Origin: Bacillota bacterium
Lineage (GTDB): Bacteria; Bacillota; Clostridia; Christensenellales; Aristaeellaceae
NCBI GenBank assembly: GCA_023459275.1
Contig: JAEWVC010000105.1
Location: 1 to 64,000 of the forward strand
Length of the DNA stretch: 64,000 nucleotides
Reading direction: 5' to 3'
The translations under genes and the position numbers were made by a program. The notes below the pieces were generated by a model. That model was not told where the DNA came from. It worked only from the letters and a program-made list of their open reading frames with translations, and did not search any database. This document shows, one piece after another, positions 50,339 through 57,799 of this stretch; the first letter of the stretch is position 1, and every line of letters starts with the position of its first letter.

Positions 50339-51156
50339 GGGGCGCCATCGCCTTCCCCGGCACGGAGGGCTCCTTTTCCCAGCAGGCCGCCGTCTCCTTT
50401 TTCGGGGAGGACGCCGCCTATTGCGCCTTTGACTCCTTCGAGGCCGCGCTGGAGGCGGTGAAACGGAAGGAAGCCGCCTACGCGGTGCTGCCCATTGAAA
50501 ATTCCTCCGCGGGGGCCGTGGCCGAAACCTATGACCTGCTTTTGAAAAATAGCCTGCACATTGTGGGCGAGCAGGTGCTCCCCGTGGCGCACCACCTTTT
50601 GGCCCTTCCGGGAAGCCGGATGGAGGATATCCGCGAGATCCATTCGCATCCCCAGGCCCTTTCCCAGTGCAAACGGTTCCTGTCCGCCTGGCCGGCGATC
50701 CTTCAGGTGCCGTCCCTGAACACGGCCCTGAGCGCCAAGGCCGTGGCGGCCCTGGGCTTAAAGACAAAGGCGGCCATCGCCGGGAGCTATGCCGCCAGGC
50801 TGTATGGCCTGCAGGTGCTGAAAGAAAATATCCATGACAACATCCACAATACCACAAGGTTTGTCGTCATCAGCCGGGAAAGCCAGCCCCTGCGGACGCC
50901 CGACAAGGCCAGCGTCACCTTCCACGTGGCCAACCAGACCGGTTCCCTGGCCATGCTGCTCACCTGTTTTGCGGAGCACGGCGTCAACCTGAGCAAGATC
51001 GAGTCCCGGCCCATCCCCGACAAGCCCTGGGAATACTTCTTCTTCGCGGATTTCGAGGGCGCCATGGACGAGCAGGCCCTGAACCATGCCCTGAACGCCG
51101 CCGCTTCTTGCTCCCGGGAACTTAGGCTGCTGGGGCGGTACGGGAAGGCGAAGTAA
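50326..51156 (+). CDS. pheA: Prephenate dehydratase (with ACT domain)
   Basis: A 276-aa enzyme forming phenylpyruvate. The catalytic domain has IAFPGTEGSFSQQAA, LPIENSSAGAVAETYDLL, HSHPQALSQC and NTTRFVVISRE. The ACT domain (about 195-275) has VANQTGSLAMLL and LSKIESRPIPDKPWEY, the Phe-binding ESRP motif. No chorismate mutase domain is present. It starts behind GAAGGAG within the aroC end. Confidence 0.92.
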   Translation: MRDIRGAIAFPGTEGSFSQQAAVSFFGEDAAYCAFDSFEAALEAVKRKEAAYAVLPIENSSAGAVAETYDLLLKNSLHIVGEQVLPVAHHLLALPGSRMEDIREIHSHPQALSQCKRFLSAWPAILQVPSLNTALSAKAVAALGLKTKAAIAGSYAARLYGLQVLKENIHDNIHNTTRFVVISRESQPLRTPDKASVTFHVANQTGSLAMLLTCFAEHGVNLSKIESRPIPDKPWEYFFFADFEGAMDEQALNHALNAAASCSRELRLLGRYGKAK

Positions 51157-51180
51157 CGGGGCGGACGCGGGACAGAAGGC

Positions 51181-51232
51181 GGGGAGGGCTTTTTGCAAAA
51201 AGCCCCTCCCCGGACCCCACCTGAAAAACTTC
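51181..51232 (+). repeat. Repeat family D, copy 1 (hairpin plus GGACCCCACCTGAAAAACTTC tail)
   Basis: A near-perfect palindrome GGGGAGGG-CTTTTTGCAAAAAG-CCCCTCCCC is followed by the tail. A tail-only copy (CCCCGGACCCCACCCAAAAACTTC) lies at 51437-51460 and a full copy on the minus strand at 63161-63213. It may act as a terminator after pheA. Confidence 0.6.
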
Positions 51233-51284
51233 ATAGGCGGAAAGCAAAGAATCTGTTGCCTACCTGCTGAAGAAATGTGAAAGG

Positions 51285-51418
51285 AGCTGTCACAATAGTC
51301 GCATAACCGCATGATGATTCATAGAGATGGCACCCGAAGGTTCCCAAAGGGCGACCGGAAAGCCCTTTGGACGCGTCCGCAGACGCGAAATTTTTCTCAT
51401 TGAAATTTGCAGTATATG
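51285..51418 (-). repeat. Repeat family B, copy 2 (inverted)
   Basis: The reverse complement matches 36220-36372 through the two stem-loop blocks and the CATGCGGTTATGCGACTATTG-GACAGC end. Confidence 0.7.
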
Positions 51419-51436
51419 CGATTAGCGCGACAACCG

Positions 51437-51460
51437 CCCCGGACCCCACCCAAAAACTTC
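51437..51460 (+). repeat. Repeat family D, tail-only partial copy
   Basis: It repeats the tail of D1 (CCCCGGACCCCACC, then AAAAACTTC) without the hairpin and directly precedes the aroE ribosome site. Confidence 0.5.
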
Positions 51461-51480
51461 TATTTCTAGGAGGGCTGCCC

Positions 51481-52308
51481 TTGGAATTTTTCGGCCTCAT
51501 CGGGGAAAAGCTGGGCCACAGCCTGTCGGAAGTTATCCACACCAGGCTGTTTCAGTTGCTGTCCCTCCCCGCCGCCTACAAACTGATGGAGATCCCCAGA
51601 AACAGGCTGGACAGGGTGGGGGATGCCCTTCGCCTGCTGGGGTTTCGGGGGATCAACGTCACCATTCCCTACAAGGAAATGGTCCTTCCGCAGCTTGACG
51701 CGGTGGATGGTTCCGCCAAGGCCCTGGGTGCGGTGAACACCATCAAAAATGAACAGGGATATTTGACCGGGTACAATACCGATGTTCACGGACTGAAGGA
51801 AATGTTCCGTTTCCACGGCATCGATCCCAAGGGGAAGACGGCGGCGGTGCTGGGCAGCGGCGGTGCTGCCAAGGCGGCCCTCCAGGCGCTTTTTGAGCTG
51901 GGCGCGGGGCCACTGGTTGTGGCCAGCCGCAGCCCGGAAGGAAAAACAGCCCACCTGAAGGGCGTGCGGTTTATCAGCTATGCGGAGCTGGGAGAGCTGT
52001 CCGGCGGAACGCTGGTGAATGCCACGCCGGTGGGTATGTGGCCCCATACGGAAGCCTCCCCCGTAACGCGGGAAACTATCGCCCGGTTTGACGCCGTGGC
52101 GGACACCATTTACAATCCCGCCGTAACGCAGCTCCTTTCCATGGCCCGCAGCCAGGGAAAGCCCTGCTGCAACGGCCTGTACATGCTGGTAGCCCAGGCG
52201 GTTAAGGCGGAAGAAATTTTCTGGGACAGAAGCATCCCCAAGGAAGTAACGGCGGCTATTTACCGGGAACTGTCTGATACAATGCCTGATACTAATGGAA
52301 AATATTAA
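51481..52308 (+). CDS. aroE: Shikimate dehydrogenase
   Basis: A 275-aa NADPH-dependent enzyme reducing 3-dehydroshikimate. GLIGEKLGHSLSEVIH, NVTIPYKEMV, GAVNTI, GYNTDVHG, GSGGAAKAAL and NATPVGMWP are present. The start is a TTG behind AGGAGGG with a 7-nt spacer. Its last few codons and stop lie in the left end of repeat A3. Confidence 0.92.
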   Translation: MEFFGLIGEKLGHSLSEVIHTRLFQLLSLPAAYKLMEIPRNRLDRVGDALRLLGFRGINVTIPYKEMVLPQLDAVDGSAKALGAVNTIKNEQGYLTGYNTDVHGLKEMFRFHGIDPKGKTAAVLGSGGAAKAALQALFELGAGPLVVASRSPEGKTAHLKGVRFISYAELGELSGGTLVNATPVGMWPHTEASPVTRETIARFDAVADTIYNPAVTQLLSMARSQGKPCCNGLYMLVAQAVKAEEIFWDRSIPKEVTAAIYRELSDTMPDTNGKY

Positions 52309-52450
52309 TGCGTCCAAAGCAGCGAGGGATTTTTTCGTCCCGCCAGGAGCTGTAGCGAGTCGTAGCAGCGCTGCGACGAACGGAGGGCGGCAACGCGGTG
52401 CGGAAAAAGATCCGGCGCAACGGCGCATGAATATTTGGATTTGGCAGGAA
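52289..52450. repeat. Repeat family A, copy 3, between aroE and aroQ
   Basis: It begins ATACTAATGGAAAATATTAATGCGTCC, like copy 2, and shares GCGAGGGATTTT, GTAGCAGCGCTGCGACGAACGG, GGCGG and GGCGCAACGGCGCATGAATATTTGGA. It is more diverged than copies 1 and 2. It includes the aroE stop codon and ends just before the aroQ ribosome site. Confidence 0.65.
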
Positions 52451-52465
52451 TAAGGAGGAAGCACC

Positions 52466-52912
52466 ATGCGCATCCTTGTGCTCAACGGCCCCAACCTGAA
52501 CCTGACGGGCCTTAGGGAACCCAAAGTGTACGGCACGGCCAGCTACGCCGACATTTGTGCCCAGCTTCAGGCGGAAGCCGAAAAGCGGGGCGTCCGCCTG
52601 GATATCCGCCAAAGCAACCACGAAGGGGAGCTTGTGGATTTTATCCATGAGGCGTATTTTTCAAAAATGGACGGCATCATCATCAACGCCGGGGCGTACA
52701 CCCATTACAGCTATGCCCTGCACGATGCCCTGAAGGGAGTCGCTTTGCCGGCGGTGGAGGTGCACCTTTCCAACATCCATGCCCGGGACGCCTTTCGGCA
52801 CGTTTCCGTCATCGCCCCGGCCTGCCTGGGGCAGATCGCGGGCTTCGGCCCCCAGGGCTATGTGCTGGCCATGGACGCGCTGCTCCACCACCTGAAGGAG
52901 CAAGCCATATGA
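52466..52912 (+). CDS. aroQ: Type II 3-dehydroquinate dehydratase
   Basis: A 148-aa dodecameric enzyme making 3-dehydroshikimate. NGPNLNLTGLREPKVYG (catalytic Tyr), RQSNHEGELVDFIHEA, INAGAYTHYSYALHDAL and the His in VEVHLSN are complete. The ATG follows AAGGAGGAAGC. Its stop overlaps tyrA. Confidence 0.93.
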   Translation: MRILVLNGPNLNLTGLREPKVYGTASYADICAQLQAEAEKRGVRLDIRQSNHEGELVDFIHEAYFSKMDGIIINAGAYTHYSYALHDALKGVALPAVEVHLSNIHARDAFRHVSVIAPACLGQIAGFGPQGYVLAMDALLHHLKEQAI

Positions 52913-53748
52913 ACATCGTCATCGTAGGGCTGGGGGTCATCGGCGGCTCCTTCGCCATGGGCCTGAAAAAAGCCGGCTATACTGCGGTATACGGCGTGGA
53001 TGTAAACGCCGCCACGCTGGAAAAGGCAAAAGCCCAGGGCCTGATCCTTGGGGGGGATGCTGACGGCGCGGCCCTTTTGCAAAAGGCCGACCTAACGATC
53101 CTGTGCATCTATCCCCACAGCGTGCCGGGCTTTTTGCGGGCCCATAAAGCGGATTTCAAGCCGGGAAGCGTGATCACCGACGCGACGGGGGTCAAAAGCG
53201 GGCTTGCGGCGCAATTGGCGGACCTGCTTCCCCCGGGCGTGGATTTTGTGCCGGGCCACCCCATGGCCGGCCGGGAGAAGATGGGCTTCGACTTCGCCTC
53301 CGATGCCGTCTTCAAGGGCGCCAATTATCTCATCACACCCCTCCCTGAAAATAGGGAGGAAAGCATCCGCCTGGTGGAGGACCTGGCCTGTCAGCTGGGG
53401 TTCAAGCGGGTGCGGCGCATCTCGCCCGAGACCCATGACATGCTCATCGCCCACACCTCCCAGCTCCCCCACGCCATGGCCGTGGCCCTGATCAACAGCG
53501 ACCGGGAAGGCCGTGAAACGGGCCAGTTCATCGGCGACAGCTACCGGGACCTGACCCGCATCGCCAGGATCAACGCCGTGCTGTGGAGCGAGTTGTTTTT
53601 GTCCAACAAAAAATACCTGCTGGAAGCCATGGGCGACTTTTCCGCTCAGATGGCCTTGATAGAGGACGCCCTGCTCCGGGAGGACAAGGAGGCGCTGTGC
53701 GCCCTGTTTGAAAAATCCACCGCAAGGCGGGAAAAACTGGACAGCTGA
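52909..53748 (+). CDS. tyrA: Prephenate dehydrogenase
   Basis: A 279-aa NAD(P)-dependent enzyme forming 4-hydroxyphenylpyruvate. The Rossmann motif is GLGVIGGSFAMGL, with DATGVKSGL, PGHPMAGREKMGF and HTSQLPHAMAVAL. No ACT or chorismate mutase domain is present. The start is an ATGA overlap with aroQ. It is the last gene of the operon. Confidence 0.9.
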   Translation: MNIVIVGLGVIGGSFAMGLKKAGYTAVYGVDVNAATLEKAKAQGLILGGDADGAALLQKADLTILCIYPHSVPGFLRAHKADFKPGSVITDATGVKSGLAAQLADLLPPGVDFVPGHPMAGREKMGFDFASDAVFKGANYLITPLPENREESIRLVEDLACQLGFKRVRRISPETHDMLIAHTSQLPHAMAVALINSDREGRETGQFIGDSYRDLTRIARINAVLWSELFLSNKKYLLEAMGDFSAQMALIEDALLREDKEALCALFEKSTARREKLDS

Positions 53749-53769
53749 TAAAGGCTGTCCCTTTTTTTT
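53739..53769 (+). terminator. Intrinsic terminator of the aro operon
   Basis: GGACAGC-tgataaag-GCTGTCC followed by a run of eight T; the stem overlaps the tyrA stop codon. Confidence 0.9.
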
Positions 53770-53852
53770 ACAGAAAAGATGGGGGCGGCTTATTGAACAG
53801 CGTGAAGGAAACCGTTCAATGATGTGAAAGCCAGCCGGATAGAATGCTTTTT

Positions 53853-54560
53853 CTATTCATTAAAAAATTCAAGATTTGGATGGATGCAATGGTCATATAT
53901 ATCCTGAACGAATTTCTCTTTATCATGCGCGGCGATATCCGCCATCAGGCGCATATGCCGCTCCTTTTGCAGCGCAGGGCTTGTGCGAAGCTTGGTATAC
54001 GAAGTAATGTACTCCATACGCACCCGCAGCATCTCCCAGAATTCAACCAAGGTATCGTTGCCGCTGCGCTGAAAGATCAGATCATGAAACCGGGTATCGG
54101 CGCGGCAGGCTTCATATGGATAGCGAAAGGATGAAAGGGAACGGCTCAGCAGTTTAATTTGATGATTCAGCGCGTTAAGATCCTCCGGCGTAAAATTGTC
54201 AAAAGCTGCACCAGCCGCTTCTCTTTCCAATATGGCTCTTAAGGCGCATACTTCACGGACAAATTTCTTGGACAGGGACTTGACATATGTACCCCGGTAG
54301 GGGTAAATGTCGATCAATCCTTCCTTGGACAACTGCGTAAACGCGTAACGGACCGGGGTGATGCTTACGCCCATGGCTTTGGCCAGGCGGGCTTCCACCA
54401 GTCTGTCCCCCGCTTTGAAGGTATGGTTGATGATCGCAATACGGATGGCTTCCAAAACCCGCTCGCTCATGCTGCCGCGGGTCAGTTCCGTTAAGATTTC
54501 CTGAATTCCATCATATTCATTCATAGCTGTCAATCCGTGCCGTCTTTCCCAAAATCGCAT
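53853..54560 (-). CDS. GntR-family regulator (FadR/FCD subfamily)
   Basis: A 235-aa regulator with an N-terminal winged helix (FKAGDRLVEARLAKAMGVSITPVRYAF) and a helical FCD effector domain (REVCALRAILEREAAG, FHDLIFQRSGNDTLVEFW) with metal-site His residues. It is divergent from the TTT transporter operon and very likely represses it until a carboxylate binds. The start is uncertain: ATG at 54560 or 54524, neither with a good ribosome site. Confidence 0.85.
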   Translation of the reverse strand: MRFWERRHGLTAMNEYDGIQEILTELTRGSMSERVLEAIRIAIINHTFKAGDRLVEARLAKAMGVSITPVRYAFTQLSKEGLIDIYPYRGTYVKSLSKKFVREVCALRAILEREAAGAAFDNFTPEDLNALNHQIKLLSRSLSSFRYPYEACRADTRFHDLIFQRSGNDTLVEFWEMLRVRMEYITSYTKLRTSPALQKERHMRLMADIAAHDKEKFVQDIYDHCIHPNLEFFNE

Positions 54561-54649
54561 CGTCTTGCCAAAAATGCTATCTCATTTTAGCATGCCGGAA
54601 AGGTCTTTGCAACTGATCCCCATCAAGATTATGTTATCTAAAAAGGGCA

Positions 54650-54702
54650 TTGACAAATGCGGGAAAAGAGTGTAAACTTGCCCTAGATAATGCATGATGC
54701 AT
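54650..54702 (+). promoter_or_regulatory. Promoter and GntR-type operator of the TTT/pdxA operon
   Basis: TTGACA (54650-54655), 17 nt, TAAACT (54673-54678). At once downstream lies ATGCAT-G-ATGCAT (54690-54702), a symmetric site placed to block initiation; GntR-FCD regulators bind such short dyads. Confidence 0.6.
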
Positions 54703-54743
54703 GATCAATCGATATGTAAATATAAATAGGAGGCGACAGAATC

Positions 54744-56231
54744 TTGCCGGAAGCAATTGCGCCCTATATGAATCTGGGCTTTGTTGGCCTGATCATGGCA
54801 GGCGTAGTCTGGGGCATGGTGTTTGGGGCGATTCCCGGTTTGACGGCTACCTTGGCCATCGTTGTGCTTATTCCGGTTACTTATGCCATGACGGCAGCCA
54901 ACGGGATGGCCATGCTCATTGGAATTTATGTGGGTGCCATTTCTGGCGGCTTGGTTTCGGCCATTTTATTGGGCATGCCCGGAACGCCGTCGTCCATCAC
55001 CACCGCTTTTGATGGATTTCCCCTTGCCAAGGAGGGGAAGGCACGCAAGGCATTGGGAGCGGGTATTACCGGAAATTTGGCAGGTACGCTGATGGGGTGG
55101 CTGTGCCTGGTATTGTTATCGGGGCCAATCTCCAAGTTTGCCATGAACTTTACCTCATGGGAGTATGTTGCCATCATATGCTTCGGCCTGACGGCGGTGG
55201 TCAGCCTGTCAGGCGGTTCCGTCCTGAAGGGCTTGGCGATGGCCGCATTTGGGCTGCTGGTAGCTACTGTGGGTACGGACCCAACCTATGGCATGTACCG
55301 CAATACCTTTGGCCTGAAGATCCTGCGCGGCGGGATATCCCAGATTCCCGCCATGATCGGGCTGTTTGTGGTCTCCCAGGTATTTGTTGAAGTGGAGAGC
55401 ATCCATATCAAATTCCTGACGCCCAAAGCGGAGAAACAAAACCCGTTTCTGACTGCCAAGGAGTGGCTGGAGAACGCTGTCAATTTTGTGCGTTCAGGGC
55501 TCATTGGCGTGGCCATAGGCATCCTGCCGGGCATTGGCGGTGCCTTGAGCAATTTTGTGGCTTATGACCAGGCAAAGCGGACTTCGAAGCACCCTGAAAA
55601 GTTTGGACAGGGGGCATTGGAAGGCATCATCGCCTCCGAGACGGCCAATAACGCCACCATCGGCGGTGCCTTGATCCCCATGCTTACACTGGGCATCCCC
55701 GGTGACGCGGCCACCGCCGCCTTGCTGGGCGGCTTAATGCTTCACGGTCTTCAAACAGGGCCGCTTCTGATGACAGAGCACCCCGACCTGGTCAGCAGCA
55801 TATTTGCCGCGCTGCTTATTGCCAGCCTTGGCATGTTTGTCCTGATGATGGCAGGCATCCGTCTGTTTCCAACGCTGCTTCGCATCCGAAAGTCCATCCT
55901 GCTGCCGCTGGTGCTGGTGATCGGCATGGTGGGCTGCTATAACCTTCAATACAGCATCAATGATGTATGGGTAGCGCTGATCTTTGGCCTTATCGGCTAT
56001 TTTCTGAAGAAATTCGATTACTCGTTAACGCCCATCGTCATCAGCCTGGTCCTGGGCAAAAGCCTGGAAACCAATTTGCGCCGGGGACTTCAGTTGTCCC
56101 AAGGCAGCATCGGGCCACTGTTTACGCGGCCGATAGCCCTTGTATTCATCTTGCTGACAGTTGGTTCCCTGGTGTTTGCCCAATTGCGCAAGCGCCGGTC
56201 TGCCCGTCCGCCCCAAAGCGCAGCCAAATAG
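54744..56231 (+). CDS. tctA: Tripartite tricarboxylate transporter large permease (TctA family)
   Basis: A 495-aa membrane protein with about 11-12 helices, driving ion-coupled uptake of a carboxylate delivered by the TctC protein. Family marks are GAIPGLTATLAIVVLIPVTY, GAISGGLVSAILLGMPGTPSS, GILPGIGGALSNFVAYD and TLGIPGDAATAALLGGLM. The start is a TTG 10 nt behind AGGAGG; an ATG eight codons on is the alternative. The order A-C-B is unusual; C-B-A is common. Confidence 0.9.
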   Translation: MPEAIAPYMNLGFVGLIMAGVVWGMVFGAIPGLTATLAIVVLIPVTYAMTAANGMAMLIGIYVGAISGGLVSAILLGMPGTPSSITTAFDGFPLAKEGKARKALGAGITGNLAGTLMGWLCLVLLSGPISKFAMNFTSWEYVAIICFGLTAVVSLSGGSVLKGLAMAAFGLLVATVGTDPTYGMYRNTFGLKILRGGISQIPAMIGLFVVSQVFVEVESIHIKFLTPKAEKQNPFLTAKEWLENAVNFVRSGLIGVAIGILPGIGGALSNFVAYDQAKRTSKHPEKFGQGALEGIIASETANNATIGGALIPMLTLGIPGDAATAALLGGLMLHGLQTGPLLMTEHPDLVSSIFAALLIASLGMFVLMMAGIRLFPTLLRIRKSILLPLVLVIGMVGCYNLQYSINDVWVALIFGLIGYFLKKFDYSLTPIVISLVLGKSLETNLRRGLQLSQGSIGPLFTRPIALVFILLTVGSLVFAQLRKRRSARPPQSAAK

Positions 56232-56259
56232 GACCCAATTATGAAAGGAGATATCCCCC

Positions 56260-57234
56260 ATGAAGAGACTGCTATCCATCCTGCTGGCCATGGTCGTGGC
56301 CTTGTCCCTGCTTACCCCCGCCGCACTGGCCGCCGGCTATCCAGAAAAGGATATTCGGGTGATTGTGGCTTTTGCCACCGGCGGGCAAACCGACCTGATT
56401 TCCAGGAAGATCGCCGAAATCATTCAAAAGGATAAGCTGCTGGGCGTGGCGGTGCTCACCGTCAACATGCCGGGCGGCAATACGGCTGATGCGGCGGAAG
56501 CACTGTGCGATTCCGATCCGGACGGTTATACCTTCTATATGCACCATACCGCTATGATCACCAATAATGTGATGGGCACGCTTCCGGTGGCCTATACCGA
56601 TATGAAGCTGTGCGGCGGCATTGTGGATCAGGGCTTTGCCATTGTTGCCCGGTCGGATGACGACCGGTTCAGCACCGGCGATGACTTGGTTGCGTATCTC
56701 AAAGCGCATCCCGGCGAACTGTCCGTTGCCTTCCCCGGTTATGCCTCTGCGGGCCATTTTGCCCTGCTCAGCTTTTTGAAGGCAACAGACCTGCTGGGTT
56801 CGGTGATGGAGGTGCCCTACGCCGGCGGCGCGGAGGCCATTACCGCGCACCTGTCCAAGGAGACAGACCTTCGGGCCACCAACATGGGCGATTCCGCCAG
56901 GTACGTGGCCTCGGGCGATTTGAAATACCTGTGCATGATTTCCCAGGAGAAAAACAAGGCCTACCCGGATGTGCAGACCCTGGCCGACTTGGGCTCGGCT
57001 GATCCCGGCTTCATGCTGCATACGGCCATTTTCGCGCCTTTGACCACCCCCGACGAGGTGACGGAAGCCTTTATGGAGGCTGTGCGCAAAGCCTGCCAGA
57101 CCCAGGAATTCCAGGACTTTGTGGATGCCAACGGCTTGACGCTGGCCCTGACCGGTGCCGAAGAGATCTCTGCCATCTATGCCAGCGATTATCAAAGCAT
57201 TACGGAAATGTCGAAAATGCTGATGGCCCAGTAA
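56260..57234 (+). CDS. tctC: Tripartite tricarboxylate transporter substrate-binding protein (TctC family)
   Basis: A 324-aa exported binding protein with a signal peptide (1-25, ALA-AGYPEK). YPEKDIRVIVAFATGGQTDL and VNMPGGNTADAAEAL are typical of the Bug/TctC fold, whose ligands are mostly carboxylates. The ATG follows GAAAGGAG. A strong stem-loop after the stop (57244-57268) may favour accumulation of this part of the transcript. Confidence 0.88.
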   Translation: MKRLLSILLAMVVALSLLTPAALAAGYPEKDIRVIVAFATGGQTDLISRKIAEIIQKDKLLGVAVLTVNMPGGNTADAAEALCDSDPDGYTFYMHHTAMITNNVMGTLPVAYTDMKLCGGIVDQGFAIVARSDDDRFSTGDDLVAYLKAHPGELSVAFPGYASAGHFALLSFLKATDLLGSVMEVPYAGGAEAITAHLSKETDLRATNMGDSARYVASGDLKYLCMISQEKNKAYPDVQTLADLGSADPGFMLHTAIFAPLTTPDEVTEAFMEAVRKACQTQEFQDFVDANGLTLALTGAEEISAIYASDYQSITEMSKMLMAQ

Positions 57235-57243
57235 CCATAAAGC

Positions 57244-57268
57244 GGCTGCCCCCCATGGGGGGGCAGCC
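57244..57268 (+). promoter_or_regulatory. Strong intercistronic stem-loop between tctC and tctB
   Basis: GGCTGCCCCCC-ATG-GGGGGGCAGCC is a perfect stem without a T-run, as seen between binding-protein and permease genes elsewhere (compare 23851-23884). Confidence 0.65.
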
Positions 57269-57293
57269 ATTATGGATGGAGAGAGAGCCTGCT

Positions 57294-57773
57294 ATGAGTC
57301 AAAGCAAAAAAAGAAATGAAGGCCTGCTGATTGCGGCGTTTGGAATATTTGCCCTGGGCTGCATGTTTACAAAAAGTACCGGCGTGTCCCTGGGGCTCAA
57401 ATACGAACGCTTGACTCCCCAAATGTATTCGGACATTCTTGTCTGGTGCCTGTTGGTCCTGCTGGCGGTTCGGCTGGTGGCGCTTATGCGTACGCCGGTT
57501 CAAAAGGAAGCGGAACAAAAAGCCCAGGCGCCCAAAACTTGGCGGCTGGTTGCCTTTGTGGCTCTCTGTTCCCTGGTATTCGTACTGGGCATGCGCTATA
57601 TTGGCTTTTATATTACAACCGCCGTTACCCTGTTCGTCCTTCACATGACCTTCGAAAATTGGGAAAAAAAGAAACTGCTGAAAGCTTCCCTCTTTTCACT
57701 GGGGACCTGCGTTATCTTTTATCTGGCTTTCGGTTATCTGAAAGTGTTTTTGCCCAATGCGCTTTTATTCTAA
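57294..57773 (+). CDS. tctB: Tripartite tricarboxylate transporter small permease (TctB family)
   Basis: A 159-aa protein with four hydrophobic helices and a charged central loop (RTPVQKEAEQKAQAPKTW), the usual TctB layout. It completes the transporter with tctA and tctC. The ATG is preceded by GGAGAGAGAG. Confidence 0.82.
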   Translation: MSQSKKRNEGLLIAAFGIFALGCMFTKSTGVSLGLKYERLTPQMYSDILVWCLLVLLAVRLVALMRTPVQKEAEQKAQAPKTWRLVAFVALCSLVFVLGMRYIGFYITTAVTLFVLHMTFENWEKKKLLKASLFSLGTCVIFYLAFGYLKVFLPNALLF

Positions 57774-57799
57774 GCGCCTGAAAGAAAGAGAGTGAGCCT

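Larger units (their letters stand above)
51157..51480. other. 324-nt intergenic region inside the aro operon: repeats D and B
   Basis: The hairpin repeat D1 (51181-51232), repeat B copy 2 in inverted orientation (51285-51418) and a partial repeat D (51437-51460) fill the gap before aroE. No gene or obvious promoter is supported. Confidence 0.6.
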
